Source: Parablautia intestinalis (lineage in GTDB: Bacteria > Bacillota > Clostridia > Lachnospirales > Lachnospiraceae). Taken from it: DNA of 64,000 bases. The DNA is taken from contig RAYQ01000002.1 in the NCBI GenBank assembly GCA_003612395.1, forward strand, positions 124,001-188,000, written 5' to 3'. The notes under the pieces were generated by a model. The model saw only the letters and a list, made by a program, of their open reading frames with translations, was not told where the DNA came from and did no database searches. Position 1 is the stretch's first letter, and every line of letters starts with the position of its first letter. This document shows positions 44,521-53,159 of this stretch, one piece after another. The position numbers and the translations under genes are program-made.

Positions 44521-44697
44521 ATGAATGTATTTTATTATGAGGTTGTAAGCATTGACGGAGATTATGCAAATTTAAGAAGAACGGACGAAGAAAACGATGA
44601 CTTAAAGCTGGTGGCAAGGGCGCTTCTTCCGCCTGAAACAGCGGAGGGAACCCGGCTTAAATATGAGTGGATGCAGTATGAAATAATTTCCGGGTAA
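44521..44697 (+). CDS. Small protein of unknown function
   Basis: A 58-residue acidic protein (MNVFYYEVVSIDGDYANLRR at the start; ARALLPPETAEGTRLKYEWM later; ends YEIISG). It looks like a small beta-barrel or OB-like fold; the pattern of a regulatory or accessory protein cannot be read further. ATG 44521 lies 13 bases after GGAAAGG, while an in-frame ATG at 44509 is only one base away. I do not recognise the family. It sits between dprA and topA with a topA promoter downstream. Confidence 0.6.
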   Translation: MNVFYYEVVSIDGDYANLRRTDEENDDLKLVARALLPPETAEGTRLKYEWMQYEIISG

Positions 44698-44730
44698 AAA
44701 CAGGAAAGAAAATCCTTTCGAATTTTTTAC

Positions 44731-44759
44731 TTGCAACCGCGCAGCAATTGGTGTATAGT
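44731..44759 (+). promoter_or_regulatory. Promoter for topA
   Basis: TTGCAA (44731-44736) and TATAGT (44754-44759), 17-base spacer. The leader of about 120 bases contains an imperfect hairpin right after the start region (GCACGGCG ... CGCTGTGC). Confidence 0.65.
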
Positions 44760-44884
44760 TGTGCACGGCGATTCCCGTAAGCGCTGTGCCGGCGGATAAG
44801 TAAGAGCCTGTGCATATATATTCCGCATATTTGCGGTGCAATTGCCAAGGGAAAATAATCTGGAACTGAAAAAGGGGAAGTATT

Positions 44885-46963
44885 ATGGCGAAATATCTGG
44901 TAATTGTGGAATCACCGGCCAAGGTGAAAACAATTCGAAAATTTTTGGGCTCTAATTATGAGGTGGCTGCCAGTAACGGACATGTCCGTGATCTGCCCAA
45001 AAGCCAGCTGGGATTTGACGCCGAGCATGATTTTGAACCAAAATATATCACCATCAGAGGAAAAGGCGATGTACTTGCAAATTTAAGGAAGGAAGTAAAA
45101 AAGGCTCAGAGAGTTTATCTGGCTACCGACCCTGACCGTGAGGGGGAGGCTATCTCCTGGCACCTTTCAAAGGCACTAAAATTAGAGGATAAGAAGGTCA
45201 GCCGGATTACGTTTAATGAAATTACCAAAAATGCAGTAAAAGAAGCTTTGAAAAATCCAAGAGAAATTGATATGGATCTTGTAAATGCCCAGCAGGCAAG
45301 GCGCATACTAGACCGTATGGTAGGATATCGAATCTCTCCCCTTTTGTGGGCGAAGGTTAAGCGGGGACTGAGCGCCGGACGGGTGCAGTCTGTGGCGATG
45401 CGTATTATCTGTGACAGGGAGGAAGAAATTAACAGTTTTATCCCGGAAGAATACTGGACGCTGGATGCATCGCTTTCCATGCCCGGTACCAAAAGGCCTC
45501 TGGTGGCAAAATATTATGGAAAAAGTACAGGAAAAGTGGCTCTTTCCTCAAAAGAGGATGTGGAAAGCGTTATAAAGGAAATAGGTGAAAATCCTTTTAT
45601 TGTCAGCGAAGTAAAAAAAGGCGAGCGAATCAGGAAGGCACCCCTTCCCTTTACAACTTCCACACTGCAGCAGGAGGCCAGCAAGGTCCTTAATTTTACC
45701 ACGCAAAAGACCATGAGACTGGCCCAGCAGCTTTATGAGGGAGTGGAAATTGAAGGCAGCGGGACGGTGGGAATTATCACATACCTGCGTACGGATTCCA
45801 CAAGAATTTCGGATGAGGCTATGGGAGCGGCCGAAAGCTATATTAAGAAAAACTATGGGGAAGAATATGCCGGAGAGAAGGAGAGCATATCAAAAAGCAA
45901 CAAAAAGATACAGGATGCCCATGAGGCAATTCGGCCTACAGATATCACCCGGACTCCGTTAGAGTTAAAGGACTCTTTAAGCAGAGATCAGTTCCGTCTG
46001 TATCAGCTTATCTGGAAACGCTTTGTGGCCAGCAGAATGCAGCCTGCCAGATATGAGACTACCTCCATTAAAATTGATGCGGGGGCTCATCGCTTTACAG
46101 TGGCAGCTTCAAGAATTGTTTTTGACGGATTTACCAGTGTGTATGCCCAGGAGGAGGACCGAGAAGAAGACAGCAATATGCTGTCAAAAGAGATAGATAC
46201 CTCCACCCAGTTAAAGCTCATGGAGTATAATGAAAAACAGCATTTTACCCAGCCGGCGCCCCATTATACGGAGGCATCCCTGGTGCGGGAACTGGAAGAG
46301 CTGGGGATTGGACGCCCCAGCACCTATGCACCTACGATTACCACAATTCTGGCAAGGCGCTATGTGGTAAAGGAAAACAGAAATCTTTATGTGACAGAGC
46401 TTGGGGATGTGGTTAACCATATTATGAAGGAAGCTTTTCCAAGTATTGTGGATGTGAACTTTACCGCCAATATGGAAGCGCTTTTGGATGGAGTTGAGGA
46501 AGGGAATGTTAACTGGAAAACAGTGGTGTCCAACTTTTACCCTGATTTGGAGGAAGCGGTTTCAATTGCTCAGAGGGAACTTGAAAAAGTAAAGCTGGAG
46601 GATGAGGTTTCAGATGAGGTCTGTGAGGTCTGTGGAAGGCAGATGGTGATTAAGTATGGCGCCTATGGCAGATTTTTGGCCTGCCCCGGTTTTCCGGACT
46701 GCCGCTTTACCAAAGCTTATTATGAAAAGACAGGGGCTGCATGTCCTAAGTGTGGAAAAGATATTGTTCTGAAAAAGACGAAAAAAGGAAGAAAATATTA
46801 CGGATGTATTAATAACCCGGAATGTGATTTTATGGTATGGCAGGCGCCTTCGAAAGAAAAATGTCCTGTCTGCGGCTCTATGATGCTTTACAAGGGAAAT
46901 AAGCTGGTATGTATGGATATATCCTGTGGATACGTACTGCAGAATCCAGAAGCTGGGAAATAA
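44885..46963 (+). CDS. topA: DNA topoisomerase I
   Basis: A 692-residue type IA topoisomerase that relaxes negative supercoils. Seen: the Toprim domain (YLVIVESPAKVKTIRKFLG, ATDPDREGEAISWHL near residue 80), the active-site tyrosine in ITYLRTDSTRIS near 300, HEAIRPTDI near 340, and at the C-terminus three Cys4 zinc ribbons (CEVCGRQMVIKYG, CPKCGKDIVLKKTKKG, CPVCGSMMLYKG). Length is normal for Firmicutes. AAAAAGGGGAAG precedes ATG. In Bacillus the next genes are trmFO, codV/xerC and clpQ/clpY before codY; here codY follows directly. Confidence 0.97.
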   Translation: MAKYLVIVESPAKVKTIRKFLGSNYEVAASNGHVRDLPKSQLGFDAEHDFEPKYITIRGKGDVLANLRKEVKKAQRVYLATDPDREGEAISWHLSKALKLEDKKVSRITFNEITKNAVKEALKNPREIDMDLVNAQQARRILDRMVGYRISPLLWAKVKRGLSAGRVQSVAMRIICDREEEINSFIPEEYWTLDASLSMPGTKRPLVAKYYGKSTGKVALSSKEDVESVIKEIGENPFIVSEVKKGERIRKAPLPFTTSTLQQEASKVLNFTTQKTMRLAQQLYEGVEIEGSGTVGIITYLRTDSTRISDEAMGAAESYIKKNYGEEYAGEKESISKSNKKIQDAHEAIRPTDITRTPLELKDSLSRDQFRLYQLIWKRFVASRMQPARYETTSIKIDAGAHRFTVAASRIVFDGFTSVYAQEEDREEDSNMLSKEIDTSTQLKLMEYNEKQHFTQPAPHYTEASLVRELEELGIGRPSTYAPTITTILARRYVVKENRNLYVTELGDVVNHIMKEAFPSIVDVNFTANMEALLDGVEEGNVNWKTVVSNFYPDLEEAVSIAQRELEKVKLEDEVSDEVCEVCGRQMVIKYGAYGRFLACPGFPDCRFTKAYYEKTGAACPKCGKDIVLKKTKKGRKYYGCINNPECDFMVWQAPSKEKCPVCGSMMLYKGNKLVCMDISCGYVLQNPEAGK

Positions 46964-47015
46964 GTCAGAATATTCAATTAATTTTGTAATATTGATAAAA
47001 CTTTCTGATTGATTG

Positions 47016-47044
47016 TTGTAATTGCCTAAATTATATGGTACTAT
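47016..47044 (+). promoter_or_regulatory. Promoter for codY
   Basis: TTGTAA (47016-47021) and TACTAT (47039-47044), 17-base spacer, 45 bases before the ATG. A loose CodY-box-like sequence (aatattcaattaatt, 46969-46983, four mismatches to AATTTTCWGAAAATT) lies just upstream, which could mean autoregulation (inference). Confidence 0.55.
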
Positions 47045-47088
47045 AGTTACAGTGAGCTTTGAACAAGATTACAGAGCGGAGGTATGGC

Positions 47089-47874
47089 ATGGGCAGTGTA
47101 CAATTATTGGATAAAACCAGGAAGATTGGTAAACTTCTTCACAATAATAATTCCAGCAAAGTTGTTTTTAATGACATTTGTTCGGTATTGTGTGAAATAC
47201 TATCCTCCAATGTACTGGTGATCAGCAGGAAAGGAAAAGTACTGGGAGTAGGGGATGCCTATGGAGTGGATTCCATCACGGAGCTTATTGTGGACCAGGT
47301 GGGAGGCTTTATCGATTCCATGCTGAATGAAAGACTGCTTGCAGTGCTCTCTACCAAGGAAAATGTTAACCTTGAAACCCTTGGCTTTGAGGCGGCGGAT
47401 GTGAAGCGGTTTCGGGCGATTATCACCCCTATTGAGATTGCCGGTGAGAGGCTTGGGACACTGTTTATATATAAGTGTGAGTATCAGTATGAGATTGATG
47501 ATATTATTTTGTGCGAGTATGGAACCACAGTGGTGGGCCTTGAAATGCTTCGGGCAGTAAATGAAGAAAACGCCGAGGAAAGCCGGAAACTTGCAGTTAT
47601 TAAATCGGCAATCAATACGTTATCTTATTCTGAGATGGAGGCAGTGGTTCATATATTTGAAGAGCTAAACGGCATGGAAGGAATTCTGGTAGCAAGTAAA
47701 ATTGCGGACAGAGTGGGAATCACCCGTTCTGTTATTGTAAATGCTCTTCGGAAGTTTGAAAGTGCAGGTGTTATTGAATCAAGATCTTCAGGGATGAAGG
47801 GGACTTATATTAAAGTTTTAAATGACATGGTATTTGATGAGGTAGAAAAGCTTCGCAAGGAAAACATAAAGTAA
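47089..47874 (+). CDS. codY: Global regulator CodY
   Basis: A 261-residue GTP- and branched-chain-amino-acid-sensing repressor. Seen: a GAF-like N-terminal domain beginning MGSVQLLDKTRKIGKLL, with AITPIEIAGERLGTLFIYK-like segments near residue 105, and a C-terminal winged helix (ASKIADRVGITRSVIVNALR, KFESAGVIESRSSGMKGTYI). The start ATG 47089 has GGAGG six bases upstream and gives the canonical length; upstream in-frame starts do not. It directly precedes the flagellar operon, as in Bacillus, where CodY represses fla/che. Confidence 0.96.
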   Translation: MGSVQLLDKTRKIGKLLHNNNSSKVVFNDICSVLCEILSSNVLVISRKGKVLGVGDAYGVDSITELIVDQVGGFIDSMLNERLLAVLSTKENVNLETLGFEAADVKRFRAIITPIEIAGERLGTLFIYKCEYQYEIDDIILCEYGTTVVGLEMLRAVNEENAEESRKLAVIKSAINTLSYSEMEAVVHIFEELNGMEGILVASKIADRVGITRSVIVNALRKFESAGVIESRSSGMKGTYIKVLNDMVFDEVEKLRKENIK

Positions 47875-47908
47875 ACAGAATAAGGTAATAATGGATTATG
47901 GGCTAATA

Positions 47909-47952
47909 AAAGGATTTATGGGCATATATTTGCAGGCGTAAATCCTTTTTTT
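47909..47952 (+). terminator. Terminator of codY
   Basis: AAAGGATTTA (47909-47918) pairs perfectly with TAAATCCTTT (47939-47948), followed by a run of T to 47952. Confidence 0.85.
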
Positions 47953-47984
47953 CTTACAATAAGCCGCATTGCGAAGCGTGTTTG
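47953..47984 (+). repeat. REP-like repeat, truncated copy 11
   Basis: cttacaataagccgcattgc then gaagcgtgtttg. The last part of the consensus is missing. It directly follows the codY terminator. Confidence 0.65.
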
Positions 47985-48026
47985 AAAATTTTTTCCTACC
48001 AAACATGCACACGCCGATAACCGTTG

Positions 48027-48041
48027 TATTATCAGAAAATA
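48027..48041. promoter_or_regulatory. Possible CodY-binding site
   Basis: TATTATCAGAAAATA matches the CodY consensus AATTTTCWGAAAATT at 12 of 15 positions, 90 bases upstream of the flagellar promoter. Placed by eye; no scoring done. Confidence 0.4.
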
Positions 48042-48130
48042 AGGATGCTGGAAGATAATTCCCTGATAAAAAATGGTTTTTCGGGAATAAAATAGAAACA
48101 ATTCCGTAGAAGATTTCTACAAAAAAACTC

Positions 48131-48158
48131 TTGTGTTTTTTAGCAAATAAATTATAAT
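48131..48158 (+). promoter_or_regulatory. Promoter of the flagellar operon
   Basis: TTGTGT (48131-48136) and TATAAT (48153-48158), 16-base spacer, about 100 bases before flgB. Confidence 0.65.
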
Positions 48159-48256
48159 GGAATAGAGTGGGTTAAATATATCAGAATGATGTTTAAACTA
48201 TCAAAATTGTGCCTGCGGTCCAGAGCGCAGGTTACGGAAAGGCATGGGGAATTAAA

Positions 48257-48646
48257 ATGATTAACAGCAGTGTGTTTAGCTACGTGGATGTGCTTTCAAA
48301 GACTGCAGATGCTGCCTGGAAAAGGAATGAGATTATTGGAAATAATATATCTAATGTGGATACACCAGGATATAAGAGACAGGATATTGATTTCGAATCT
48401 CAACTGCGCCAGGCTCTTGGAAATTCCAGATATGAGACAGTGGATGCTAAGGTTGCGCATCTGAGCGGTACAGAGTTAGAGGCGAGAGTCTATACGGATT
48501 CTGCTAATTTTTCATACCGGCTGGATGGAAACAACGTGGATATTGACACAGAGGGTGTTACCCTTGCAGCCAATCAGATTAAGTACAATGGATTAATTGA
48601 CAGTATTAAGCAGGAATTTGCTAATTTAAAAATGGTTATCAAGTAA
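48257..48646 (+). CDS. flgB: Flagellar basal-body rod protein FlgB
   Basis: A 129-residue proximal rod protein. It opens MINSSVFSYVDVLSKTADAA and carries the rod/hook N-terminal signature NEIIGNNISNVDTPGYKR. The C-terminal region IKYNGLIDSIKQEFANLKMV is the matching amphipathic helix. ATG 48257 has GGGGA six bases upstream; upstream in-frame codons lack a site. It is the first gene of the flagellar operon. Confidence 0.95.
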   Translation: MINSSVFSYVDVLSKTADAAWKRNEIIGNNISNVDTPGYKRQDIDFESQLRQALGNSRYETVDAKVAHLSGTELEARVYTDSANFSYRLDGNNVDIDTEGVTLAANQIKYNGLIDSIKQEFANLKMVIK

Positions 48647-48660
48647 GGAGAATAATAAAC

Positions 48661-49110
48661 ATGAGTATGTTTGGTGCTTTTGACATTAATGCATCCGGTA
48701 TGACGGCAGAGCGTTTCCGGATGGATACCATATCTGAAAATGTGGCAAACGCTGACACCACAAGGACCCAGGATGGAACTCCCTACAGGCGTAAAGTGGT
48801 TACATTTGAACAAAGAGGAGAGCGTGCGCAGTCTTTTAGCAGCTTTTTGGGAAATGCCAGTAGCAGATTTAAGGGCCAGGGCGTCAGAGTGGGTAAGGTT
48901 ATGGAAGACGAATGGACCCAGATGAAGATGGTTTATGATCCCTCTCATCCTGATGCAGATGAAAATGGCTATGTTACATATCCCAATGTAAATATAGTAA
49001 CCGAGATGACCAATCTGATTGATGCAAGCCGGGCATTTGAGGCTAACGCCACTGCTTTTAATGCCAGCAAAAGCATAGCGGTAAAGGGTCTGGAAATCAT
49101 AAGCCAGTAA
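48661..49110 (+). CDS. flgC: Flagellar basal-body rod protein FlgC
   Basis: A 149-residue rod protein with the N-terminal motif FDINASGMTAERFRMDTISE then NVANADTTRT, a middle insert, and the C-terminal helix EMTNLIDASRAFEANATAFN. It follows flgB by 14 bp, with AAGGAGAATAAT upstream. Confidence 0.96.
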   Translation: MSMFGAFDINASGMTAERFRMDTISENVANADTTRTQDGTPYRRKVVTFEQRGERAQSFSSFLGNASSRFKGQGVRVGKVMEDEWTQMKMVYDPSHPDADENGYVTYPNVNIVTEMTNLIDASRAFEANATAFNASKSIAVKGLEIISQ

Positions 49111-49124
49111 GGAGGAACATTTAA

Positions 49125-49442
49125 ATGGACATAGCATCACTTTATAATATATCCTCCGGCGCCATCAGGGAGGCGGCTGAGACTGCCCGGGCGGCAGGAG
49201 AAAGAGAGTCTGTCGGGGAATTTGGAAACTTTTTTGAAAAGGCAATTGAGAATTTAAATACCACCAATGCTTATCTTTCCGATGCGGAAAATGAAAAGCT
49301 GCGCTGGGCTTTAGGGGAAACAGATAACACCAATGAGCTTGGTATTGCACTTCAAAAAGCTTCAACGGCATTGCAGTATACTGTGGCGGTGCGTGACAAA
49401 TTTATTGAAGCATATAGAGAAATTATGCAGATGCAGATTTAA
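49125..49442 (+). CDS. fliE: Flagellar hook-basal body protein FliE
   Basis: A 105-residue adapter between MS ring and rod. The C-terminal FliE pattern is seen: FGNFFEKAIENLNTTNAY, then ELGIALQKASTALQYTVAVR and DKFIEAYREIMQMQI. AAGGAGGAAC lies upstream; the gap to flgC is 14 bp. Confidence 0.93.
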   Translation: MDIASLYNISSGAIREAAETARAAGERESVGEFGNFFEKAIENLNTTNAYLSDAENEKLRWALGETDNTNELGIALQKASTALQYTVAVRDKFIEAYREIMQMQI

Positions 49443-49535
49443 TGGTTAAAGCTGCCGGATAATGGCTTTGGGTGACAAAGCAGGAATTATCCCAGGGCAG
49501 TCTGTAGGGGAAATAAACGGAAGAAGGTTTAAGCG

Positions 49536-51140
49536 ATGGCAGAGCGTGTTAAGGAACTTTTAAGTAAGATCCTTGAGTGGTGGAACAGGTTTTCTACCAA
49601 ACAAAAAACATTTATCATTTCGGCAGGGGCGGCAGTTATTCTGGCCTTTGCAATTTTAATTACAGTGCTGACCAAACCGCAGTACACAGTGCTGCTCAAC
49701 TGTGAAACCACAAAGCAGGCAGCGGAGGTGGCGGAGATCTTAGAGGGAGCAGGTCTGGACTATGAGGTTTCGGATGATGCCTATCAGATTAAGATCAATA
49801 AGAATCAGGAATCTCAGGCGAATCTGTTACTTGCATCAAACGATATCCAGTCTTACAGCTATTCCATAGACAAGGTGACGGAAGGCGGATTTAGCACAAC
49901 GGAAGCAGATAAGCAAAAGCGATATGAGCTGTATCTGGAAAGCCGGCTGGCCAATGATATCATAGGAAAATTTACCTCCGTTAAAAGTGCGGTAGTAGAT
50001 TTGTACATACCGGAAAAAACCGGAACCTTAATAGATTCGGAAGAGGAATCCGGCATATGGATTGTGTTAGAGCTTGATGGAGAGTTTACCTCGGATAATG
50101 CATCGGCTTTAGCGAAAGCAGTTGCGGTTGCAATTGGAAATAAAACCACGGAAAAGGTGGTGATTACAGATACGGCCAGCAACATCCTCTTTACAGGGGA
50201 CAATGATTACAGTGTTGCGGGTACGGCCAGTTCCCAGATGGGTGTGAAGGCCCAGTGGGAAACCAAAGTAAAAAATGACGTCAGACAGGTTATGCTTGGA
50301 ACCGGAAGCTTTGAAAAGGTGGAGGTGGCTGTTAATCTGGATATGGATTTTTCATCCACTAAAATTACGGATCACCAGTATTATGTGGAAGATGGAAATA
50401 CCCAGGGGTACTTAGCTTCCCAGAGAACCTTCAGCTCAGAGTCATCCAATGCTAACGGGGATGTGCCGGGAACGGATTCAAATGGAGACCAGCCGGAATA
50501 TGTTTACCAGGATAATGCGGAAAGTAATACCAGTACCACGGAGCAGGAAGATAAATACCTTCCTTCGGAACGTATTACTGATCAGAATATCCTTCCGGGA
50601 AGCATTAATTATGAGCAGTCCTCCATCTCTTTAGCCTGCACGAATATGAATGTGGTCAGGGAAGAGGATGTGAGAGCCCAGGGACTTTTAGACGGCGGGG
50701 TTACATGGGATGAATACAAGCTGCAAAATGCGGGACAGGAAATGGTGACGGTACCGGATGAGTGGTATCAGCTGGTAGCTAAGGCAACCGGTTTTCCTGT
50801 TTCGAATATTGCAATTATCGCTTATTCTGAAAATGTATTTTTTGACAGGGAAGGGCTTAACATTTCTGTATCAGATATTATGCAGATTGTCCTTATTATC
50901 GTTATTCTGGCACTTCTTGGTTTTGTAGTGTTCAGAAGTATGCGTTCGGAAAAGGAAACGGAGCAGCCGGAGGAATTATCGGTGGAAAATCTCCTTCAGT
51001 CCCAGCCCGAGGTAGAGGTCGGAGATATTGGAGTAGAACAGATCTCTGAGACCAGGAAATTAATTGAAAAATTTGTGGATGAAAATCCAGAGGCCGCAGC
51101 AAATCTTCTTCGCAACTGGTTGAACGAGGAATGGGGTTGA
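49536..51140 (+). CDS. fliF: Flagellar MS-ring protein FliF
   Basis: A 534-residue membrane protein that forms the MS ring. Seen: transmembrane segment 1 (about residues 27-46), the YscJ/FliF ring domain (ETTKQAAEVAEILEGAGLDY, and KQKRYELYLESRLANDI), the second ring-building region with a low-complexity S/N/E-rich loop (about 300-350), transmembrane segment 2 (about 447-468), and a C-terminal FliG-binding tail ending RNWLNEEWG. Membrane anchor of the rotor. Confidence 0.95.
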   Translation: MAERVKELLSKILEWWNRFSTKQKTFIISAGAAVILAFAILITVLTKPQYTVLLNCETTKQAAEVAEILEGAGLDYEVSDDAYQIKINKNQESQANLLLASNDIQSYSYSIDKVTEGGFSTTEADKQKRYELYLESRLANDIIGKFTSVKSAVVDLYIPEKTGTLIDSEEESGIWIVLELDGEFTSDNASALAKAVAVAIGNKTTEKVVITDTASNILFTGDNDYSVAGTASSQMGVKAQWETKVKNDVRQVMLGTGSFEKVEVAVNLDMDFSSTKITDHQYYVEDGNTQGYLASQRTFSSESSNANGDVPGTDSNGDQPEYVYQDNAESNTSTTEQEDKYLPSERITDQNILPGSINYEQSSISLACTNMNVVREEDVRAQGLLDGGVTWDEYKLQNAGQEMVTVPDEWYQLVAKATGFPVSNIAIIAYSENVFFDREGLNISVSDIMQIVLIIVILALLGFVVFRSMRSEKETEQPEELSVENLLQSQPEVEVGDIGVEQISETRKLIEKFVDENPEAAANLLRNWLNEEWG

Positions 51141-51174
51141 TCAGTTGTGGACCTTTAAGGGAGGTTAGATAGAT

Positions 51175-52191
51175 ATGCCAAAGAATACTGAGGATAAAAT
51201 ACCAGGAATTCAAAAAGCGGCAATTTTATTAATTGCCTTGGGACCAGAGCGGTCAGCCATGATTTTTAAGCATTTAAAGGATGAAGAAATTGAAGAACTG
51301 ACCCTTGAAATTGCAAATACAAGAAGCGTTACACCTCAGGTGAAGGATGAAATAATAGACGAGTTTTACGGAATATGCCTTGCACAGCAGTATATAGCAG
51401 AAGGTGGAATCGGTTATGCCAAGGAGCTTTTGGAAAAGGCTCTCGGCAACGAGCGGGCAATGGACGTGATTGGGAAGCTGACAGCGTCCCTTCAGGTTAA
51501 GCCCTTTGAGTTCGTACGCAAGACAGATGCGTCTCAGCTTCTGAACTTTATACAGGATGAACATCCCCAGACGATAGCGCTTATTTTATCTTATTTAGCG
51601 CCGCAGCAGGCTGCGCTTATTGTTTCGGCGCTTCCGCCTGAACAGCAGTCAGACGTGGCAAAGCGTATTGCCGTGATGGACAGAACAAGTCCGGATGTGG
51701 TGAAAGAGGTTGAGAAAGTGCTTGAATCAAAGCTTGCATCTTTAGTAAATCAGGACTACACCATTATTGGCGGTGTAGACGCTGTGGTAGAAATTTTAAA
51801 TACGGTGGACAGAGGCACGGAAAAGCATATTATGGAGACTTTGGAAGTGGAGGATCCGGAACTTGCAGACGAGATCAGAAAAAAGATGTTTGTGTTCGAG
51901 GATATCCTTCTTTTGGACGATCGTGCTATTCAAAGAGTGCTGCGTGATGTTGACAATAACGATCTGGCGCTTGCGCTTAAGGGCGGCAATGAACAGGTGC
52001 AGACGTCTATCTTTAATAACCTGTCCAAGCGCCTTGCAGTTATGATAAAGGAAGATATGGAATTTATGGGACCTGTCCGTATGAAGGATGTTGAGGAAGC
52101 GCAGCAGAAGATTGTGGGCGTTATCAGAAGACTTGAGGAAGCCGGAGAGATCGTAATTTCCAGAGGTGGAGGTGACGAGATCGTTGTATAG
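51175..52191 (+). CDS. fliG: Flagellar motor switch protein FliG
   Basis: A 338-residue rotor protein. Seen: the N-terminal FliF-binding domain (GIQKAAILLIALGPERSAMI), the middle EHPQ motif in FIQDEHPQTIALILSYL near residue 126, and the C-terminal torque domain with FVFEDILLLDDRAIQRVLRD near 241 and the charged residues that face MotA. Its last codons overlap the TTG start of fliH. Confidence 0.97.
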   Translation: MPKNTEDKIPGIQKAAILLIALGPERSAMIFKHLKDEEIEELTLEIANTRSVTPQVKDEIIDEFYGICLAQQYIAEGGIGYAKELLEKALGNERAMDVIGKLTASLQVKPFEFVRKTDASQLLNFIQDEHPQTIALILSYLAPQQAALIVSALPPEQQSDVAKRIAVMDRTSPDVVKEVEKVLESKLASLVNQDYTIIGGVDAVVEILNTVDRGTEKHIMETLEVEDPELADEIRKKMFVFEDILLLDDRAIQRVLRDVDNNDLALALKGGNEQVQTSIFNNLSKRLAVMIKEDMEFMGPVRMKDVEEAQQKIVGVIRRLEEAGEIVISRGGGDEIVV

Positions 52192-53047
52192 CAATCTTTA
52201 TAAGGCAGGCTGGGTCATGATGGACAGTGATGCCCGTGTAATAGATACCAATGAATTGGTAGAATCCAGACTTAGAGAGCAGGCAGCCCGCCAGCTCGCC
52301 GCTGAGGAGGGGCTCCGGGAGGGTGAAGACGGTTCAGAACCGTTTCAGCCGGGAATCAACCCGGAGGTAGTGGACGCCCTGCTAGCAAAGGATGGAGGAG
52401 AAAACGTACTTAAAAGTGTTTCCCAGAAGGAAAAGGCGGCTCTGGAACAGGAGATTGAGGAGGCCAGGGAGCAGCTTAAAGCACTTAAAGAGCAGGCAGA
52501 CCAGATGCTTCAAAATGCCAGTGCGCAAATTGAAGAGATGCGGATGGAAACCCTGACCCAGGCAAAGGAACAGGGATACCAAAGCGGCTATGAAGAGGGG
52601 ATGGCACAGGCACAGGCGCTGAAAGATGAGTATCTTCAAGAAAAAAAAGAACTTGAGAAAGAACATGAGCGTGCTATCCAGGAATTAGAACCACAGTTTA
52701 TTCATAATATAACAGGCATATATGAGCATATTTTTAAGGTGGATTTAAGCGGACATGAGCAGATTGTCTCAAATCTGCTCATTGATGCCATGCAGAAAAT
52801 GAATTATGCTAAGAGCTTTATCGTACACGTTTCCAAGAAGGACTACCCTAAGGTGAGTGCGCAGAAAGAGAGAATTCTGGAGGAAACAGGTACCCTGCCG
52901 GATAATCTGGAAATTATAACGGATGTGACGCTTTCACAGGCACAATGTATGATTGAAACGGAGGGAGGCATTTACGACTGCTCCCTTGGAACGGAGCTCG
53001 AGGAGCTTAAGCGGAAATTGCGGCTCCTTTCTTATAAAATAAATTAG
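52184..53047 (+). CDS. fliH: Flagellar assembly protein FliH
   Basis: A 287-residue regulator of the export ATPase FliI. The N-terminus reads YSNLYKAGWVMMDSDARVID, followed by a long acidic, Q-rich coiled coil (residues about 60-170, with AKEQGYQSGYEEGMAQAQAL) and a C-terminal FliH/VATPase E-type domain. TTG 52184 is chosen because it begins where clostridial FliH proteins begin and GGAGGT lies about 11 bases before it; it overlaps fliG by 8 bases. Confidence 0.88.
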   Translation: MYSNLYKAGWVMMDSDARVIDTNELVESRLREQAARQLAAEEGLREGEDGSEPFQPGINPEVVDALLAKDGGENVLKSVSQKEKAALEQEIEEAREQLKALKEQADQMLQNASAQIEEMRMETLTQAKEQGYQSGYEEGMAQAQALKDEYLQEKKELEKEHERAIQELEPQFIHNITGIYEHIFKVDLSGHEQIVSNLLIDAMQKMNYAKSFIVHVSKKDYPKVSAQKERILEETGTLPDNLEIITDVTLSQAQCMIETEGGIYDCSLGTELEELKRKLRLLSYKIN

Positions 53048-53159
53048 GTGATTGCAACCCTGTTTGTGATATGCAAGGCTTTTGGCAGAACATATTGCCT
53101 GGATATCCGGTAAGGGCCGGAGGCTGTGCAATTACCTGTTAAGAGAGGGCGGGTATAAA

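Larger units (their letters stand above)
47875..48256. other. Regulatory region between codY and the flagellar operon
   Basis: 382 bp: the codY terminator, a shortened REP-like repeat (47953-47984), a CodY-box-like site (48027-48041), and a housekeeping promoter (48131-48158). No gene supported. Confidence 0.7.

Noticed and set aside
48012-48019. SigD (sigma-28) -10 element GCCGATAA upstream of flgB
   Set aside because: The -10 is perfect but the sequence 15 bases upstream (TCCT) does not match TAAA, it sits next to a repeat remnant that contains similar bases, and a housekeeping promoter is present closer to flgB.
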